From: Alphaproteobacteria bacterium UBA4588
GTDB taxonomy: Bacteria; Pseudomonadota; Alphaproteobacteria; Rhodobacterales; Rhodobacteraceae
NCBI GenBank assembly: GCA_905182195.1
Contig: CAJJAW010000001.1
Coordinates: 62,001-126,000 of the forward strand
Reading direction: 5' to 3'
Length of the DNA stretch: 64,000 nt
Part shown: positions 1-8,259 of the stretch, piece after piece
Numbering within the stretch: position 1 is the stretch's first letter
Layout of the letters: every line of letters starts with the position of its first letter
Made by a program: the position numbers and the translations under genes
The notes under the pieces: model-generated
Database searches by the model: none
The model's input: only the letters and a program-made list of their open reading frames with translations
What the model was told of the DNA's origin: nothing

Positions 1-1
1 A

Positions 2-349
2 TGCCTTTGGTTCGTGTGTGTGGGAGGGCTGGAAATTGTGCTTGGCAGCAGCACATCCTTACAACGTTTGGCCTATGGCTTGGCCTTGTTCGCCACCGGA
101 GCAGGTTTGGTTGTGCGCAACCGTCTGGCATATTTGGCGGCTCTTTTTGTGCCGATGATCTTTCTCATTCGGTTCTTCAGTCAGGCAACTGGCTACGGGA
201 CCGTTACAATCAGTCCGGCGCAATATTATGATCTTATAAACGCTTTGGTGACTGTGGGCCTGTGCTTTTATATGTTTGAAGGGGACCGCCCTAATTTCAT
301 ATTTCGCCGTCGCTACCGTAGTTACCGTACTGAAATTGAGCTGAAATGA
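2..349 (+). CDS. C-terminal part of an unrecognised membrane protein
   Basis: The reading frame is open from the left edge of the window, so only the last 115 or so residues are present and the true start lies upstream. It contains at least two hydrophobic stretches separated by Arg-rich turns, one being LAYLAALFVPMIFLIRFF, and ends in a basic tail (FRRRYRSYR). This suggests a small inner-membrane protein with a cytoplasmic C-terminus. Its stop codon overlaps the mccA start (ATGA), so it is probably translationally coupled to the leucine-degradation genes. I do not recognise the family. An internal ATG at 14 would be a poor start for a complete protein. Confidence 0.6.
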   Translation, partial: CLWFVCVGGLEIVLGSSTSLQRLAYGLALFATGAGLVVRNRLAYLAALFVPMIFLIRFFSQATGYGTVTISPAQYYDLINALVTVGLCFYMFEGDRPNFIFRRRYRSYRTEIELK

Positions 350-2292
350 TCCGTAAACTGCTGATTGCCAACCGCGGCGAGATTGCCTGCCGTATCGCGC
401 GCACAGCTGCAGAGATGGGCATTGAAACCCTTGCGATTGCGTCGGACGTGGATGCGCAGGCTATGCATGTTTTGGCCTGTGATGATGTGGTGTATTTAGG
501 TGGCAATACGCCAGCGGAAAGCTACCTGCGCGGCGCGGATATTATCGTAGCGGGCCTGGCACGCGGTGCGGATGCCATTCACCCAGGTTATGGATTTTTG
601 TCTGAAGACCCTGAGTTTGCGCAGGCGGTGATCGATGCGGGTTTGATCTGGGTAGGGCCTCCACCCTCCGCCATTCGGGCGATGGGTTTAAAGGATTCGG
701 CGAAGGTTTTGATGCAGGAGGCCAAGGTGCCGGTTGTGCCTGGCTATCATGGTGTGGATCAGTCTGTGGATGTGTTGCAGCAGGCAGCCCAGGACATTGG
801 CTACCCCGTGTTGATCAAAGCGGTGGCTGGCGGCGGTGGCAAGGGCATGCGCCTGGTTGAGCAGGCCAATGATTTCGCAGCGCATTTGACCTCAGCGCAA
901 TCTGAAGCTCGTAACTCCTTTGGCAATGACCACGTGTTGGTGGAGAAGTTCGTATCAAGCCCCCGCCACATTGAAATTCAAGTTTTTGGCGATGGCGAAA
1001 CCTCGGTGCATCTTTACGAGCGCGATTGCTCGTTGCAGCGCCGCCATCAAAAAGTTGTGGAAGAGGCGCCTGCACCTCATATGCCGGATGCGGTGCGTGA
1101 CGCGATGGGCCGTGCTGCGGTGCGGGCGGCGGAGGCGATTGGGTATAGCAGCGCTGGCACGGTAGAATTCATTGTCGACGGCAGTGGACCTTTGACCGCT
1201 GACAGCTTTTTCTTCATGGAGATGAATACAAGGTTGCAGGTCGAACATCCCGTGACCGAAGAGATTCTGGGGCTGGACTTGGTGGCTTGGCAGCTGCGCG
1301 TGGCCGCCGGTGAGCGTTTGCCAAAACAGCAGTCTGAGATTTTGGCGCAGGGGCACTCCATTGAGGTGCGCCTCTACGCGGAAGATCCACAGGTGGAATT
1401 TCTGCCCTCAATCGGGACGCTACATCACTTGACCTTTGGGCCCGGATTGCGGGTGGAGACTGGTGTTGAGACTGGATGTGTGGTCAGCCCATTTTATGAT
1501 CCGATGATAGCCAAGTTGATCGCCACCGGTTCAGATCGCGCAACCGCTTTACAGCGTTTGCTGCGCGGGTTGAGATTGACGCAAATCGCCGGTGTCAAAA
1601 CCAACCGTGATTTTTTGATAGCCCTGTTGCAGCATCCTGAATTTGTCGCGGGTAATTTTGATACTAGCCTTATTGGCCGTGATTTGTCGAGCGTGACTGA
1701 CTTGCTGGCCCCAAGCCCGGAGGACTGGGCCCTAGCAGCCCTTACCGCGATGGAACTGCCTGCACCTGGCCCTGAGGTGGCTCCGCAGGGGTTCACTCTG
1801 TTCACAGCTCTCCGCCAGCAGGTGATCTTGAGCTGCCAAGATGAGACACGCCATATTCAAGTTAGCTTAAACGGCCCATATGCTTCGGCCGCGGTTGACG
1901 ACACGCTTGTGTCTTTGCTGCGGGGGGCTAAAGGATGGTGCGTTGTAGGGGCATCACATACCACGGTGATTTTTGCCGCGTGCAAAGCTTATGTCTTCGC
2001 GGCGGAAACATTCGTGTTTGAGTGCCTCGACCCGCTGGACCGCACCGCTTTGGTCAAAAGCGATGGGGCAATCGTTGCACCAATGCCGGGCTTGGTGAAA
2101 AAGGTTTTTGTCAGCAATGGCCAGGAGGTTGTAGATGGGGATCCTATTGTGGTGCTGGAAGCGATGAAGATGCAGCATACTTTGCGAGCCGCAGAGGCGG
2201 GCCAAGTGCAGCAGTTGACCGTCCGAGAAAATACACAAGTTGATGCGGGGCAGGTGATGGCTGTGATTATACCGTCGGATGAGGGTGAATGA
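346..2292 (+). CDS. mccA: Methylcrotonyl-CoA carboxylase, biotin-containing alpha subunit
   Basis: This is the biotin carboxylase/biotin carrier subunit (648 aa) of an acyl-CoA carboxylase. It carboxylates its own biotin using ATP and bicarbonate. Visible parts are the N-terminal carboxylase domain (KLLIANRGEIACRI, residues 4-17), the ATP-grasp glycine loop AGGGGKGMR (161-169), the catalytic EMNTRLQVEHPVTE segment near 293, and a C-terminal biotinyl domain with EAMKMQH (605-611), where Lys608 is the expected biotin site. The assignment to methylcrotonyl-CoA rather than propionyl- or acetyl-CoA rests on the following HMG-CoA lyase and methylglutaconyl-CoA hydratase genes, a classic leucine-degradation set. 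The beta subunit would lie upstream, outside the window. The start overlaps the preceding stop and the stop overlaps the next start. Confidence 0.93.
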   Translation: MIRKLLIANRGEIACRIARTAAEMGIETLAIASDVDAQAMHVLACDDVVYLGGNTPAESYLRGADIIVAGLARGADAIHPGYGFLSEDPEFAQAVIDAGLIWVGPPPSAIRAMGLKDSAKVLMQEAKVPVVPGYHGVDQSVDVLQQAAQDIGYPVLIKAVAGGGGKGMRLVEQANDFAAHLTSAQSEARNSFGNDHVLVEKFVSSPRHIEIQVFGDGETSVHLYERDCSLQRRHQKVVEEAPAPHMPDAVRDAMGRAAVRAAEAIGYSSAGTVEFIVDGSGPLTADSFFFMEMNTRLQVEHPVTEEILGLDLVAWQLRVAAGERLPKQQSEILAQGHSIEVRLYAEDPQVEFLPSIGTLHHLTFGPGLRVETGVETGCVVSPFYDPMIAKLIATGSDRATALQRLLRGLRLTQIAGVKTNRDFLIALLQHPEFVAGNFDTSLIGRDLSSVTDLLAPSPEDWALAALTAMELPAPGPEVAPQGFTLFTALRQQVILSCQDETRHIQVSLNGPYASAAVDDTLVSLLRGAKGWCVVGASHTTVIFAACKAYVFAAETFVFECLDPLDRTALVKSDGAIVAPMPGLVKKVFVSNGQEVVDGDPIVVLEAMKMQHTLRAAEAGQVQQLTVRENTQVDAGQVMAVIIPSDEGE

Positions 2293-3158
2293 TGTCCAAA
2301 ACAGTTGAGATTTTTGAAGTTGGACCCCGTGACGGCTTGCAAAATGAGTCAGTGTTTATTGCAGTGGCTGATAAGATTGCTTTGATAGAGGCTTTGGCGC
2401 GCACGGGCCTCCCAAGAATTGAGTGCGCCAGCTTTGTTAGTCCTAAATGGGTGCCCCAAATGGCCGGTGGTGCGGCGGTTGTCACCGGCACAACGCTGGG
2501 TTTGGCACAGCTCTATGCTTTGGCCCCAAATACACGCGGTTTGCAGGACGCTCTGCAAACACCGGTTCAAGGGATCTGCTTATTTATTGCTGCAACAGAG
2601 GGCTTTAGCCGGGCCAATACGAATATATCTTTGGCCGGAGCGGTGGAGCGGGTGCAAGCGTTGATAACCGAGTTCAAAAACAACACTTCGGGCGCTATCA
2701 AATTGCGCGGGTATATATCTTGCGTGACGGAATGCCCCTATGATGGGGCGGTTGATCCCTCCGAAGTTGCGCGTTTGGCAGAAATACTCTATCGCGCGGG
2801 CTGCGATGAAGTCTCTTTGGGCGATACCATTGGTACGGCGCATCCTGAACAGGTGGCCAAAATGCTTGAGGCGGTGGTGCACGCGGTGCCCGCAGAGCTG
2901 TTGGCGGGTCATTATCACGATACGGCTGGCCGAGCCTTGGAAAATATTGATGTGTCGCTTGAGTATGGTTTGCGGATCTTTGATGCCTCGATTGCAGGGT
3001 TGGGGGGCTGTCCCTATGCGCCTGGGGCCAAGGGTAATGTGGACTCGGAAAAGGTCTATGACCATCTTATCGCTCAGGGCTATGATATTTTGGGTGCGCC
3101 AAACCGCGCGGCCATGGTGGATGTGGCGCAATTGGCGCGTAAGATTGTAGGGCGATAA
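2289..3158 (+). CDS. mvaB: Hydroxymethylglutaryl-CoA lyase
   Basis: HMG-CoA lyase cleaves 3-hydroxy-3-methylglutaryl-CoA to acetyl-CoA and acetoacetate, the last step of leucine breakdown. The 289-residue protein has the TIM-barrel DRE family hallmarks: GPRDGLQNE (12-20), where Arg14 and Asp15 bind substrate and divalent metal; the metal-binding HYH of GHYHDTAGR (His208, His210); and the glycine-rich loop GLGGCPYAPGAKGN, whose Cys241 is the family's catalytic cysteine. The length is normal. Two adjacent ATGs (2289 and 2292) are possible starts; both overlap the mccA stop, so coupling to mccA is expected either way. Confidence 0.95.
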   Translation: MMSKTVEIFEVGPRDGLQNESVFIAVADKIALIEALARTGLPRIECASFVSPKWVPQMAGGAAVVTGTTLGLAQLYALAPNTRGLQDALQTPVQGICLFIAATEGFSRANTNISLAGAVERVQALITEFKNNTSGAIKLRGYISCVTECPYDGAVDPSEVARLAEILYRAGCDEVSLGDTIGTAHPEQVAKMLEAVVHAVPAELLAGHYHDTAGRALENIDVSLEYGLRIFDASIAGLGGCPYAPGAKGNVDSEKVYDHLIAQGYDILGAPNRAAMVDVAQLARKIVGR

Positions 3159-3161
3159 GGC

Positions 3162-3953
3162 ATGCAGTTTGACACAGTACACAGTGAAACCGATGGGCGT
3201 GGCGTTTGTACTGTTTGGTTGAACCGTCCTGACAAGCACAATGCAATGTCTGAGCAGATGATTGCCGAGCTGAGCGCCTTGTCTACTGACTTGCGCGAAA
3301 GTGCCGTACGGGTGGTCGTGCTGGTGGCCTGCAGCCCGAGCTTTTGTGCGGGCGGTGACCTGAAGTGGATGCAGGCGCAAATGCGTCGCTGACGCCAAAC
3401 ACGGGCTGCCGCAGCGGGGGCTTTGGCGATGATGTTGCAGGCCTGGAATACCCTGCCACAACCGGTGATTGGCCGAATTCACGGGAATGCCTTAGGCGGT
3501 GGTGTTGGATTGGCGTCAATCTGTGATGTGGCTGTTGGCGTGGATGGGGCTTTGATGGGCCTGACGGAAACCAAGTTGGGTTTGATTCTTGCCACGATTG
3601 GCCCTTATGTGATTGTACGCATGGGGGAGGCCTCTGCGCGTCGTGTGTTTATGTCGTCGCGCCAGTTTTCAGCGCAAGAGGCTCAACAGCTTGGTCTTTT
3701 GGCCTCTGTGGTGCCGCAAGATAGGCTTAATTCTGCCGTTGCGGCAGAAGTTGAACCCTATTTGAGCTGCGCACTGGGCGGGGTTGTTGAGGCAAAATTT
3801 TTGGCACGCTTCTTGGGCCCCAAGACTGATTCACAGGCAATTGAAATGACAATTTCCGCCCTTGTGAGCCAGTGGGGAGGTGACGCGGCAGGGCAGGGCA
3901 TTGCGACTTTTTTTGCAAAAACTCCACCACCGTGGGTGGGTGGAGATCATTGA
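3162..3953 (+). pseudogene. liuC: Methylglutaconyl-CoA hydratase (crotonase family), interrupted by an in-frame TGA
   Basis: The frame 3162-3953 encodes a crotonase of the AUH/LiuC type that would hydrate 3-methylglutaconyl-CoA to HMG-CoA, fitting its place behind mccA and HMG-CoA lyase. A TGA at 3390-3392 (codon 77) interrupts it. Both halves are in the same frame and together make a normal 263-residue family member. The first half carries the first oxyanion-hole motif SFCAGGDLKWM. The second carries GNALGGGVGL, with the second oxyanion glycine, and the ETKLGLI region expected to hold a catalytic Glu. The stop falls in the variable, Arg/Ala-rich linker after AQMRR and is one base from CGA or GGA. 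It could be a real nonsense mutation or a sequence error; an ATG at 3423 would only make a fragment. Confidence 0.85.
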
Positions 3954-3999
3954 ATGCTAAAATTTTGCAATCAGGCCCCTTGTTTAGTTAACGGGGGCG

Positions 4000-4028
4000 T
4001 TGACCCTTTTGAGCGCTAGGCGTATTAC
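4000..4028 (+). promoter_or_regulatory. Probable sigma70 promoter of the nuo operon
   Basis: TTGACC at 4000-4005 and TATTAC at 4023-4028 are separated by exactly 17 bases in the gap between the crotonase gene and nuoA. They give a plausible start site about 35-40 bases before the nuoA start codon. It is the best -35/-10 pair seen in the gap. Inference from sequence only. Confidence 0.5.
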
Positions 4029-4071
4029 GCTTCCAAAATGGTGCCAAAGGTGGCATAAGTAAGGAGCTTAG

Positions 4072-4437
4072 TTGGAAATTATTGCACAGGATTACCTACC
4101 AATTTTGATGCTGCTGGCTGTGGCAATTGGACTGGGTATTGTGCTGCTTTTGGCAGCAGCAATACTCGCTGTTAGAAACCCTGACCCTGAAAAAGTGTCG
4201 GCTTATGAATGTGGCTTTAACGCATTTGACGATGCTCGGATGAAATTTGACGTGCGTTTTTACCTAGTGGCGATTTTGTTCATTATTTTTGATCTTGAGA
4301 TTGCATTTTTATTCCCTTGGGCAGTGGCCTTTAAAGATATCAGTATGTTATCTTTTTGGTCGATGATGGTATTCTTGATTGTGTTGACTATTGGGTTTGC
4401 TTACGAATGGAAAAAAGGGGCCTTGGAATGGGAGTGA
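4072..4437 (+). CDS. nuoA: NADH-quinone oxidoreductase subunit A (TTG start)
   Basis: NuoA is a small three-helix membrane subunit of complex I. The 121-residue product has the typical profile: an N-terminal helix, a cytoplasmic loop with [35 protein letters not shown], and two further helices. The loop's YECG and [10 protein letters not shown] signatures are diagnostic. The start is TTG at 4072, chosen because AAGGAG (4061-4066) lies five bases upstream and the N-terminus [12 protein letters not shown] fits the family. It is the first gene of the nuo operon and overlaps the start of nuoB by 10 bases. Confidence 0.97.
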   Translation: MEIIAQDYLPILMLLAVAIGLGIVLLLAAAILAVRNPDPEKVSAYECGFNAFDDARMKFDVRFYLVAILFIIFDLEIAFLFPWAVAFKDISMLSFWSMMVFLIVLTIGFAYEWKKGALEWE

Positions 4438-4961
4438 TAACGGGGGCAAATACCGCCGGTGCCGACCAAGAAGTGGCCGCGCAAAATCTGAACACTGAGC
4501 TGCAGGACAAAGGCTTTTTAGTTACTTCTTCAGAAGATATTATCAACTGGGCTCGGACTGGCAGTTTACATTGGATGACTTTTGGTTTGGCCTGTTGTGC
4601 GGTTGAAATGATGCATGCATCAACACCTCGGTATGATCTCGAACGTTTTGGAACCGCGCCGCGTGCCAGCCCTAGGCAATCAGATCTTATGATAGTTGCA
4701 GGCACTTTGACTAATAAGATGGCGCCGGCTTTGCGCAAAGTCTACGATCAAATGCCAGAACCACGTTACGTGATTTCAATGGGATCATGTGCTAATGGCG
4801 GTGGCTACTATCATTATAGTTATTCTGTTGTGCGCGGATGTGATAGGATTGTTCCTGTCGATATCTATGTGCCAGGTTGCCCCCCGACAGCAGAGGCGCT
4901 TCTTTATGGGATTTTGCAGCTTCAACGCAAAATCCGTAGAACTGGAACAATTGTTAGGTAA
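4428..4961 (+). CDS. nuoB: NADH-quinone oxidoreductase subunit B
   Basis: NuoB (PSST) carries cluster N2, the last iron-sulfur centre before quinone. With the start at ATG 4428 the protein is 177 residues. The four expected ligands are present: adjacent Cys56-Cys57 in LACCAVEMM, Cys121 in GSCANGG, and Cys151 in VPGCPP. The frame is open further upstream to 4356, but that extension lies wholly inside nuoA and is not family-like. AAGGGG upstream of 4428 can serve as ribosome site. It lies between nuoA (overlapping) and a small unexplained gene. Confidence 0.97.
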   Translation: MGVITGANTAGADQEVAAQNLNTELQDKGFLVTSSEDIINWARTGSLHWMTFGLACCAVEMMHASTPRYDLERFGTAPRASPRQSDLMIVAGTLTNKMAPALRKVYDQMPEPRYVISMGSCANGGGYYHYSYSVVRGCDRIVPVDIYVPGCPPTAEALLYGILQLQRKIRRTGTIVR

Positions 4962-4964
4962 GCT

Positions 4965-5171
4965 ATGGGTATTGCACTTAGTTCAGTTGTGTCCCCTATG
5001 AGTGGTGGTCCTTTAGTAGTGATTAAAGAGATGTGCGAGCATTTATATAAGAATTGCGTACGTTTTATTGACCTCGTAGTTCAGCAGGAGGTGTTTGCGT
5101 TGGACGTTTTGCATTCCAAAGATATGGCCAACGAGGGTATATTTCGTTGCTTTAAGGAAGTTGTTAAATGA
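4965..5171 (+). CDS. Small hypothetical protein between nuoB and nuoC
   Basis: This 68-residue frame fills the gap between nuoB and nuoC exactly. It starts three bases after the nuoB stop, and its TGA overlaps the nuoC ATG (ATGA), which suggests coupled translation. The product has no clear membrane helix or signal peptide. It has three cysteines (MCEHLYKNC and FRCF) and an alternating hydrophobic/charged C-terminal half that could be helical. I do not recognise it. The nuo operon of Rhodobacter is known to contain unidentified reading frames, so a small lineage-specific complex I accessory gene is plausible. Absence of upstream Shine-Dalgarno strength and the short length keep confidence modest. 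Confidence 0.45.
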   Translation: MGIALSSVVSPMSGGPLVVIKEMCEHLYKNCVRFIDLVVQQEVFALDVLHSKDMANEGIFRCFKEVVK

Positions 5172-5779
5172 CACAGCCGTTAGAGGAACTTGCAACGTTG
5201 ATTGCGGCTAATCGGCCTGATTGTATTTTGGCTTATGATATCGCTTTTGGTGAATTGAACATGGATGTGGCCCCATCAAGCATGTTGGGACTTGTTGATT
5301 TTCTGAAATCTGATCATAGGTGTAGGCTTTCTAGCTTAGTTGATATCACTGCGGTGGACTATCCTGGTCGTGATAAGCGGTTTGAAGTGGTGTACCACCT
5401 GCTTAGCATGTACCAAAACCATCGTGTGCGTCTGCGGATGTCGGTGCGTGAACAGGATATTGTTGCGTCAATCACAGACGTTCACCCTTCGGCCAATTGG
5501 TTTGAGCGTGAAGTTTTTGATATGTTTGGTATTTTGTTTTCTGGTCATCCAGACTTGCGGCGCTTACTGACTGATTATGGGTTTCGTGGTCATCCACTTC
5601 GTAAAGATTTTCCTACTACAGGCTATACAGAATTACGTTATGACGAAGTTGAAAAACGGGTGGTCTATGAACCAGTGTCACTTGTTCAACAATATAGACA
5701 GTTTGATTTTATGTCGCCTTGGGAGGGCGCTAAATATGTCCTTCCAGGCGGCGAAAAGCCTGATGAGGCAAAGGGTTAA
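5168..5779 (+). CDS. nuoC: NADH-quinone oxidoreductase subunit C
   Basis: NuoC (30 kDa subunit) is a peripheral-arm subunit that packs against NuoD. The 203-residue protein has the signature [20 protein letters not shown] followed by [16 protein letters not shown], both strongly conserved in the family, and the C-terminal [12 protein letters not shown]. It is a stand-alone NuoC, not fused to NuoD as in E. coli, which is usual for alphaproteobacteria. It is preceded by an overlapping small gene and followed after three bases by another one. Confidence 0.97.
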   Translation: MTQPLEELATLIAANRPDCILAYDIAFGELNMDVAPSSMLGLVDFLKSDHRCRLSSLVDITAVDYPGRDKRFEVVYHLLSMYQNHRVRLRMSVREQDIVASITDVHPSANWFEREVFDMFGILFSGHPDLRRLLTDYGFRGHPLRKDFPTTGYTELRYDEVEKRVVYEPVSLVQQYRQFDFMSPWEGAKYVLPGGEKPDEAKG

Positions 5780-5782
5780 CGG

Positions 5783-5935
5783 ATGGAGTATATCAATCGT
5801 ATGGTCTGTTTTGCTGAGACCAAAGTAAAACTGTCTTTTTTGTGTCCAAAAAGTGGGGCAGAATATCAGGGTATTTTTTACATTAATGAACAAGATATAA
5901 TAGGCCATCCAAACGGCCCCAAAGGCGGTGCTTAA
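5783..5935 (+). CDS. Very small hypothetical protein between nuoC and nuoD (50 aa)
   Basis: A 50-codon frame begins with ATG three bases after the nuoC stop and ends with TAA sharing its last A with the nuoD ATG (TAATG). The translated product begins [19 protein letters not shown] and ends [10 protein letters not shown]. There is no membrane segment and no motif I recognise; two cysteines are present (VCFAE and FLCPKSG). The exact fit between two complex I genes and the coupling overlap argue that it is translated. The flanking sequence is AT-richer than nuoD. It could alternatively be a translated spacer that keeps ribosomes loaded between nuoC and nuoD. Confidence 0.5.
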   Translation: MEYINRMVCFAETKVKLSFLCPKSGAEYQGIFYINEQDIIGHPNGPKGGA

Positions 5936-7146
5936 TGGGAGGCTCCAATTTTGATGATGCTTTGAGCGGTGAGCAAAAAATACGTAATTTTAATATCAAC
6001 TTTGGTCCCCAACACCCTGCGGCGCACGGTGTCCTACGGCTTGTGTTGGAGCTCGATGGTGAAATTGTCGAGCGATGTGATCCACATATTGGCCTGTTGC
6101 ATCGTGGTACCGAAAAGTTGATGGAAAGCCGGACGTATCTCCAGAACTTGCCCTACTTTGACAGGTTGGATTATGTGGCTCCTATGAACCAAGAACATGC
6201 TTGGTGTCTTGCAATCGAAAAGCTAACTGAGACCAAAGTCTCACGTCGTGCAAGTCTGATCCGGGTGTTGTACTCTGAGATCGGCCGCGTGTTGAGCCAC
6301 CTGTTGAACGTGACTACACAGGCCATGGACGTGGGTGCTATGACGCCACTAACTTGGGGCTTTGAAGAACGTGAAAAGTTGATGATTTTTTACGAGAGGG
6401 CCTGCGGCGCACGTTTACACGCAGCCTACTTCCGCCCCGGTGGTGTGCACCAAGACCTGCCGGATAACCTGCTAGATGATATTGAAGAATGGGGCAGTAA
6501 ATTCCCTGCCGTTTTGGATGATATCGAGACAATTCTAACTGAAAATCGGATTTTTAAACAGCGAAATGCCGATATTGGTGTTGTAACTGAAGATGATATT
6601 CAAAAGTTTGGTTTCAGTGGTGTGATGGTTCGTGGCTCAGGTTTTGCGTGGGATCTCCGCCGTTCACAGTCTTATGAGTGTTATGACGAATTTGATTTTC
6701 AAATACCTGTAGGTAAAAATGGTGATTGCTATGATCGTTATTTGTGCAGGATGGAAGAGATGCGCCAATCTGTTTCTATTATAAAACAAAGCATTAGAAA
6801 ACTTCGTGATGCTCCGGGGGATGTTATGGCTCGTGGAAAATTGAGCCCACCAAAGCGCGGTGAGATGAAGCAGTCTATGGAGGCGTTGATCCATCACTTT
6901 AAGCTATATACAGAAGGCTTTCACGTTCCGGCTGGAGAGGTTTATGCCGCTGTTGAAGCGCCCAAGGGTGAATTTGGTGTTTATCTCGTTGCCGATGGAA
7001 GCAACAAACCTTATCGTACCAAAATCCGCGCGCCCGGATTTTTGCACCTGCAAGCGATGGACCATATTTGCAAGGGCCACCAACTTGCAGATGTCGCCGC
7101 AATCATTGGCACGATGGATGTCGTGTTTGGAGAGATCGACAGGTGA
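5935..7146 (+). CDS. nuoD: NADH-quinone oxidoreductase subunit D
   Basis: NuoD (49 kDa subunit) forms much of the quinone-binding cavity with NuoB. The 403-residue sequence has the family start region [24 protein letters not shown], the conserved [29 protein letters not shown], and the expected C-terminus ending [11 protein letters not shown]. Its length matches stand-alone NuoD proteins. Its ATG overlaps the stop of the preceding 50-residue gene. About 65 non-coding bases follow before nuoE, one of the longest spacers in this operon. Confidence 0.98.
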   Translation: MGGSNFDDALSGEQKIRNFNINFGPQHPAAHGVLRLVLELDGEIVERCDPHIGLLHRGTEKLMESRTYLQNLPYFDRLDYVAPMNQEHAWCLAIEKLTETKVSRRASLIRVLYSEIGRVLSHLLNVTTQAMDVGAMTPLTWGFEEREKLMIFYERACGARLHAAYFRPGGVHQDLPDNLLDDIEEWGSKFPAVLDDIETILTENRIFKQRNADIGVVTEDDIQKFGFSGVMVRGSGFAWDLRRSQSYECYDEFDFQIPVGKNGDCYDRYLCRMEEMRQSVSIIKQSIRKLRDAPGDVMARGKLSPPKRGEMKQSMEALIHHFKLYTEGFHVPAGEVYAAVEAPKGEFGVYLVADGSNKPYRTKIRAPGFLHLQAMDHICKGHQLADVAAIIGTMDVVFGEIDR

Positions 7147-7211
7147 TTTTAACCACACTCACATCTTTCATCTTTTTTGTGTTTTTGCACACTTAGTAAT
7201 AGGGGCCACAC

Positions 7212-7973
7212 ATGCTTCGTCGTCTGCACTCAGACCAACCCGCCTCCTTTGCCTTTACGCCCGCCAATTTGGCCTGGGCGGAGGCGCAGAAAACTAAATT
7301 TCCTGAAGGCCGTCAGGCCAGTGCTGTGATACCACTGTTGTGGCGTGCGCAGGAGCAAGAAGGTTGGTTGTCTCGCCCGGCCTTGGAAGCAATCGCTGAC
7401 ATGTTGGGCATGGCGTATATCCGAGTTTTGGAGGTGGCGACCTTCTACTTCATGTTCCAGCTTAAGCCGGTGGGCCAAGTTGCGCATTTCCAAATCTGTG
7501 GGACCACGACATGTATGATTTGTGGGGCGGAAGATCTGATCTCTGTGTGCCAAGATAAGATTGCTGCCAAACCACATGCAGTCTCTGAAAATGGGATGTT
7601 CAGCTGGGAAGAAGTTGAGTGCTTAGGAGCCTGTGCCAATGCGCCAATGGTACAAATTGGCAAAGACTACTACGAAGATCTTACTTCTGATAAATTTGCA
7701 GCTCTGATTGATGATCTGGCCGCAGGTAAGGTGCCCATACCGGGATCTCAAAGTGGTCGTTACGCAGCTGAGCCGGCGGGCGGCTTAACCAGTTTGAAGG
7801 ACTATGAAACTGGAAAAGCAGCCTATAATGCTTCTGTGAAATTGGCTGTGGATTTAGGTGATACGGTCAAGCGAATTGATGGTACTGAGGTGCCTTTGTT
7901 AACTCCTTGGCTTGGCAAAGCTGCCAAACCAAAAGTAAAAGCAAAGGCCAAGGGCTCTAAAAAAGAAGCATAA
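7212..7973 (+). CDS. nuoE: NADH-quinone oxidoreductase subunit E with C-terminal extension
   Basis: NuoE (24 kDa subunit) holds the [2Fe-2S] cluster N1a in the NADH-oxidising module. The four ligands are Cys96 and Cys101 (ICGTTTCM) and Cys137 and Cys141 ([10 protein letters not shown]). The thioredoxin-like domain ends near residue 175. The protein then continues to 253 residues with a Gly/Ala/Lys-rich tail ending [16 protein letters not shown]. Such an extension is longer than in E. coli NuoE (about 166 aa), and I recall longer NuoE proteins in Rhodobacterales. It is followed by a small membrane protein gene and nuoF. Confidence 0.97.
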   Translation: MLRRLHSDQPASFAFTPANLAWAEAQKTKFPEGRQASAVIPLLWRAQEQEGWLSRPALEAIADMLGMAYIRVLEVATFYFMFQLKPVGQVAHFQICGTTTCMICGAEDLISVCQDKIAAKPHAVSENGMFSWEEVECLGACANAPMVQIGKDYYEDLTSDKFAALIDDLAAGKVPIPGSQSGRYAAEPAGGLTSLKDYETGKAAYNASVKLAVDLGDTVKRIDGTEVPLLTPWLGKAAKPKVKAKAKGSKKEA

Positions 7974-8026
7974 AAACGTTAGCCACTTGTGTGGCTCACA
8001 CTAACAACCAAGGGAACTAATCCAAA

Positions 8027-8254
8027 ATGCCCCCGCAAAAAGATTATATCCAAGCACAGAAGGGCCGCACTGCGAGCCTTGTGATTGCTGGATCAATGTT
8101 GATCTGGTTCGGCATGCAGTGGGCGGCGGTGGAGCTTCACATATCAAGCCGTTACATGCTGTTGTTGGATTTGGCCGTGATGGCCGCAATGGCTTGGTCA
8201 CTTGTGGTGACTTTTCAAATTTGGCGCATGCGCCGCGATGCAGGTAAAGGCTAA
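8027..8254 (+). CDS. Small two-helix membrane protein between nuoE and nuoF (DUF5337-like)
   Basis: This 75-residue protein has two predicted transmembrane helices (about residues 17-33 and 43-62), a charged N-terminus ([14 protein letters not shown]) and a basic C-terminus ([10 protein letters not shown]). Its position between nuoE and nuoF and its two-helix form match the small protein annotated DUF5337 in many Rhodobacterales nuo operons. That name is from memory, not from a search. No catalytic motif is visible. The location inside the operon suggests an accessory, assembly or supernumerary role for complex I; this is inference. Confidence 0.75.
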   Translation: MPPQKDYIQAQKGRTASLVIAGSMLIWFGMQWAAVELHISSRYMLLLDLAVMAAMAWSLVVTFQIWRMRRDAGKG

Positions 8255-8259
8255 ATGAC

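Noticed and set aside
2580-3482. A 300-codon open frame on the minus strand opposite HMG-CoA lyase and the crotonase
   Set aside because: It lies fully over genes with strong family signatures, has no recognisable domain and has no ribosome site; it is a by-product of codon bias.
3975-4000. GCCCC...GGGGC repeat before the nuo promoter as a terminator
   Set aside because: The stem is only five base pairs with a long loop and no T-run.
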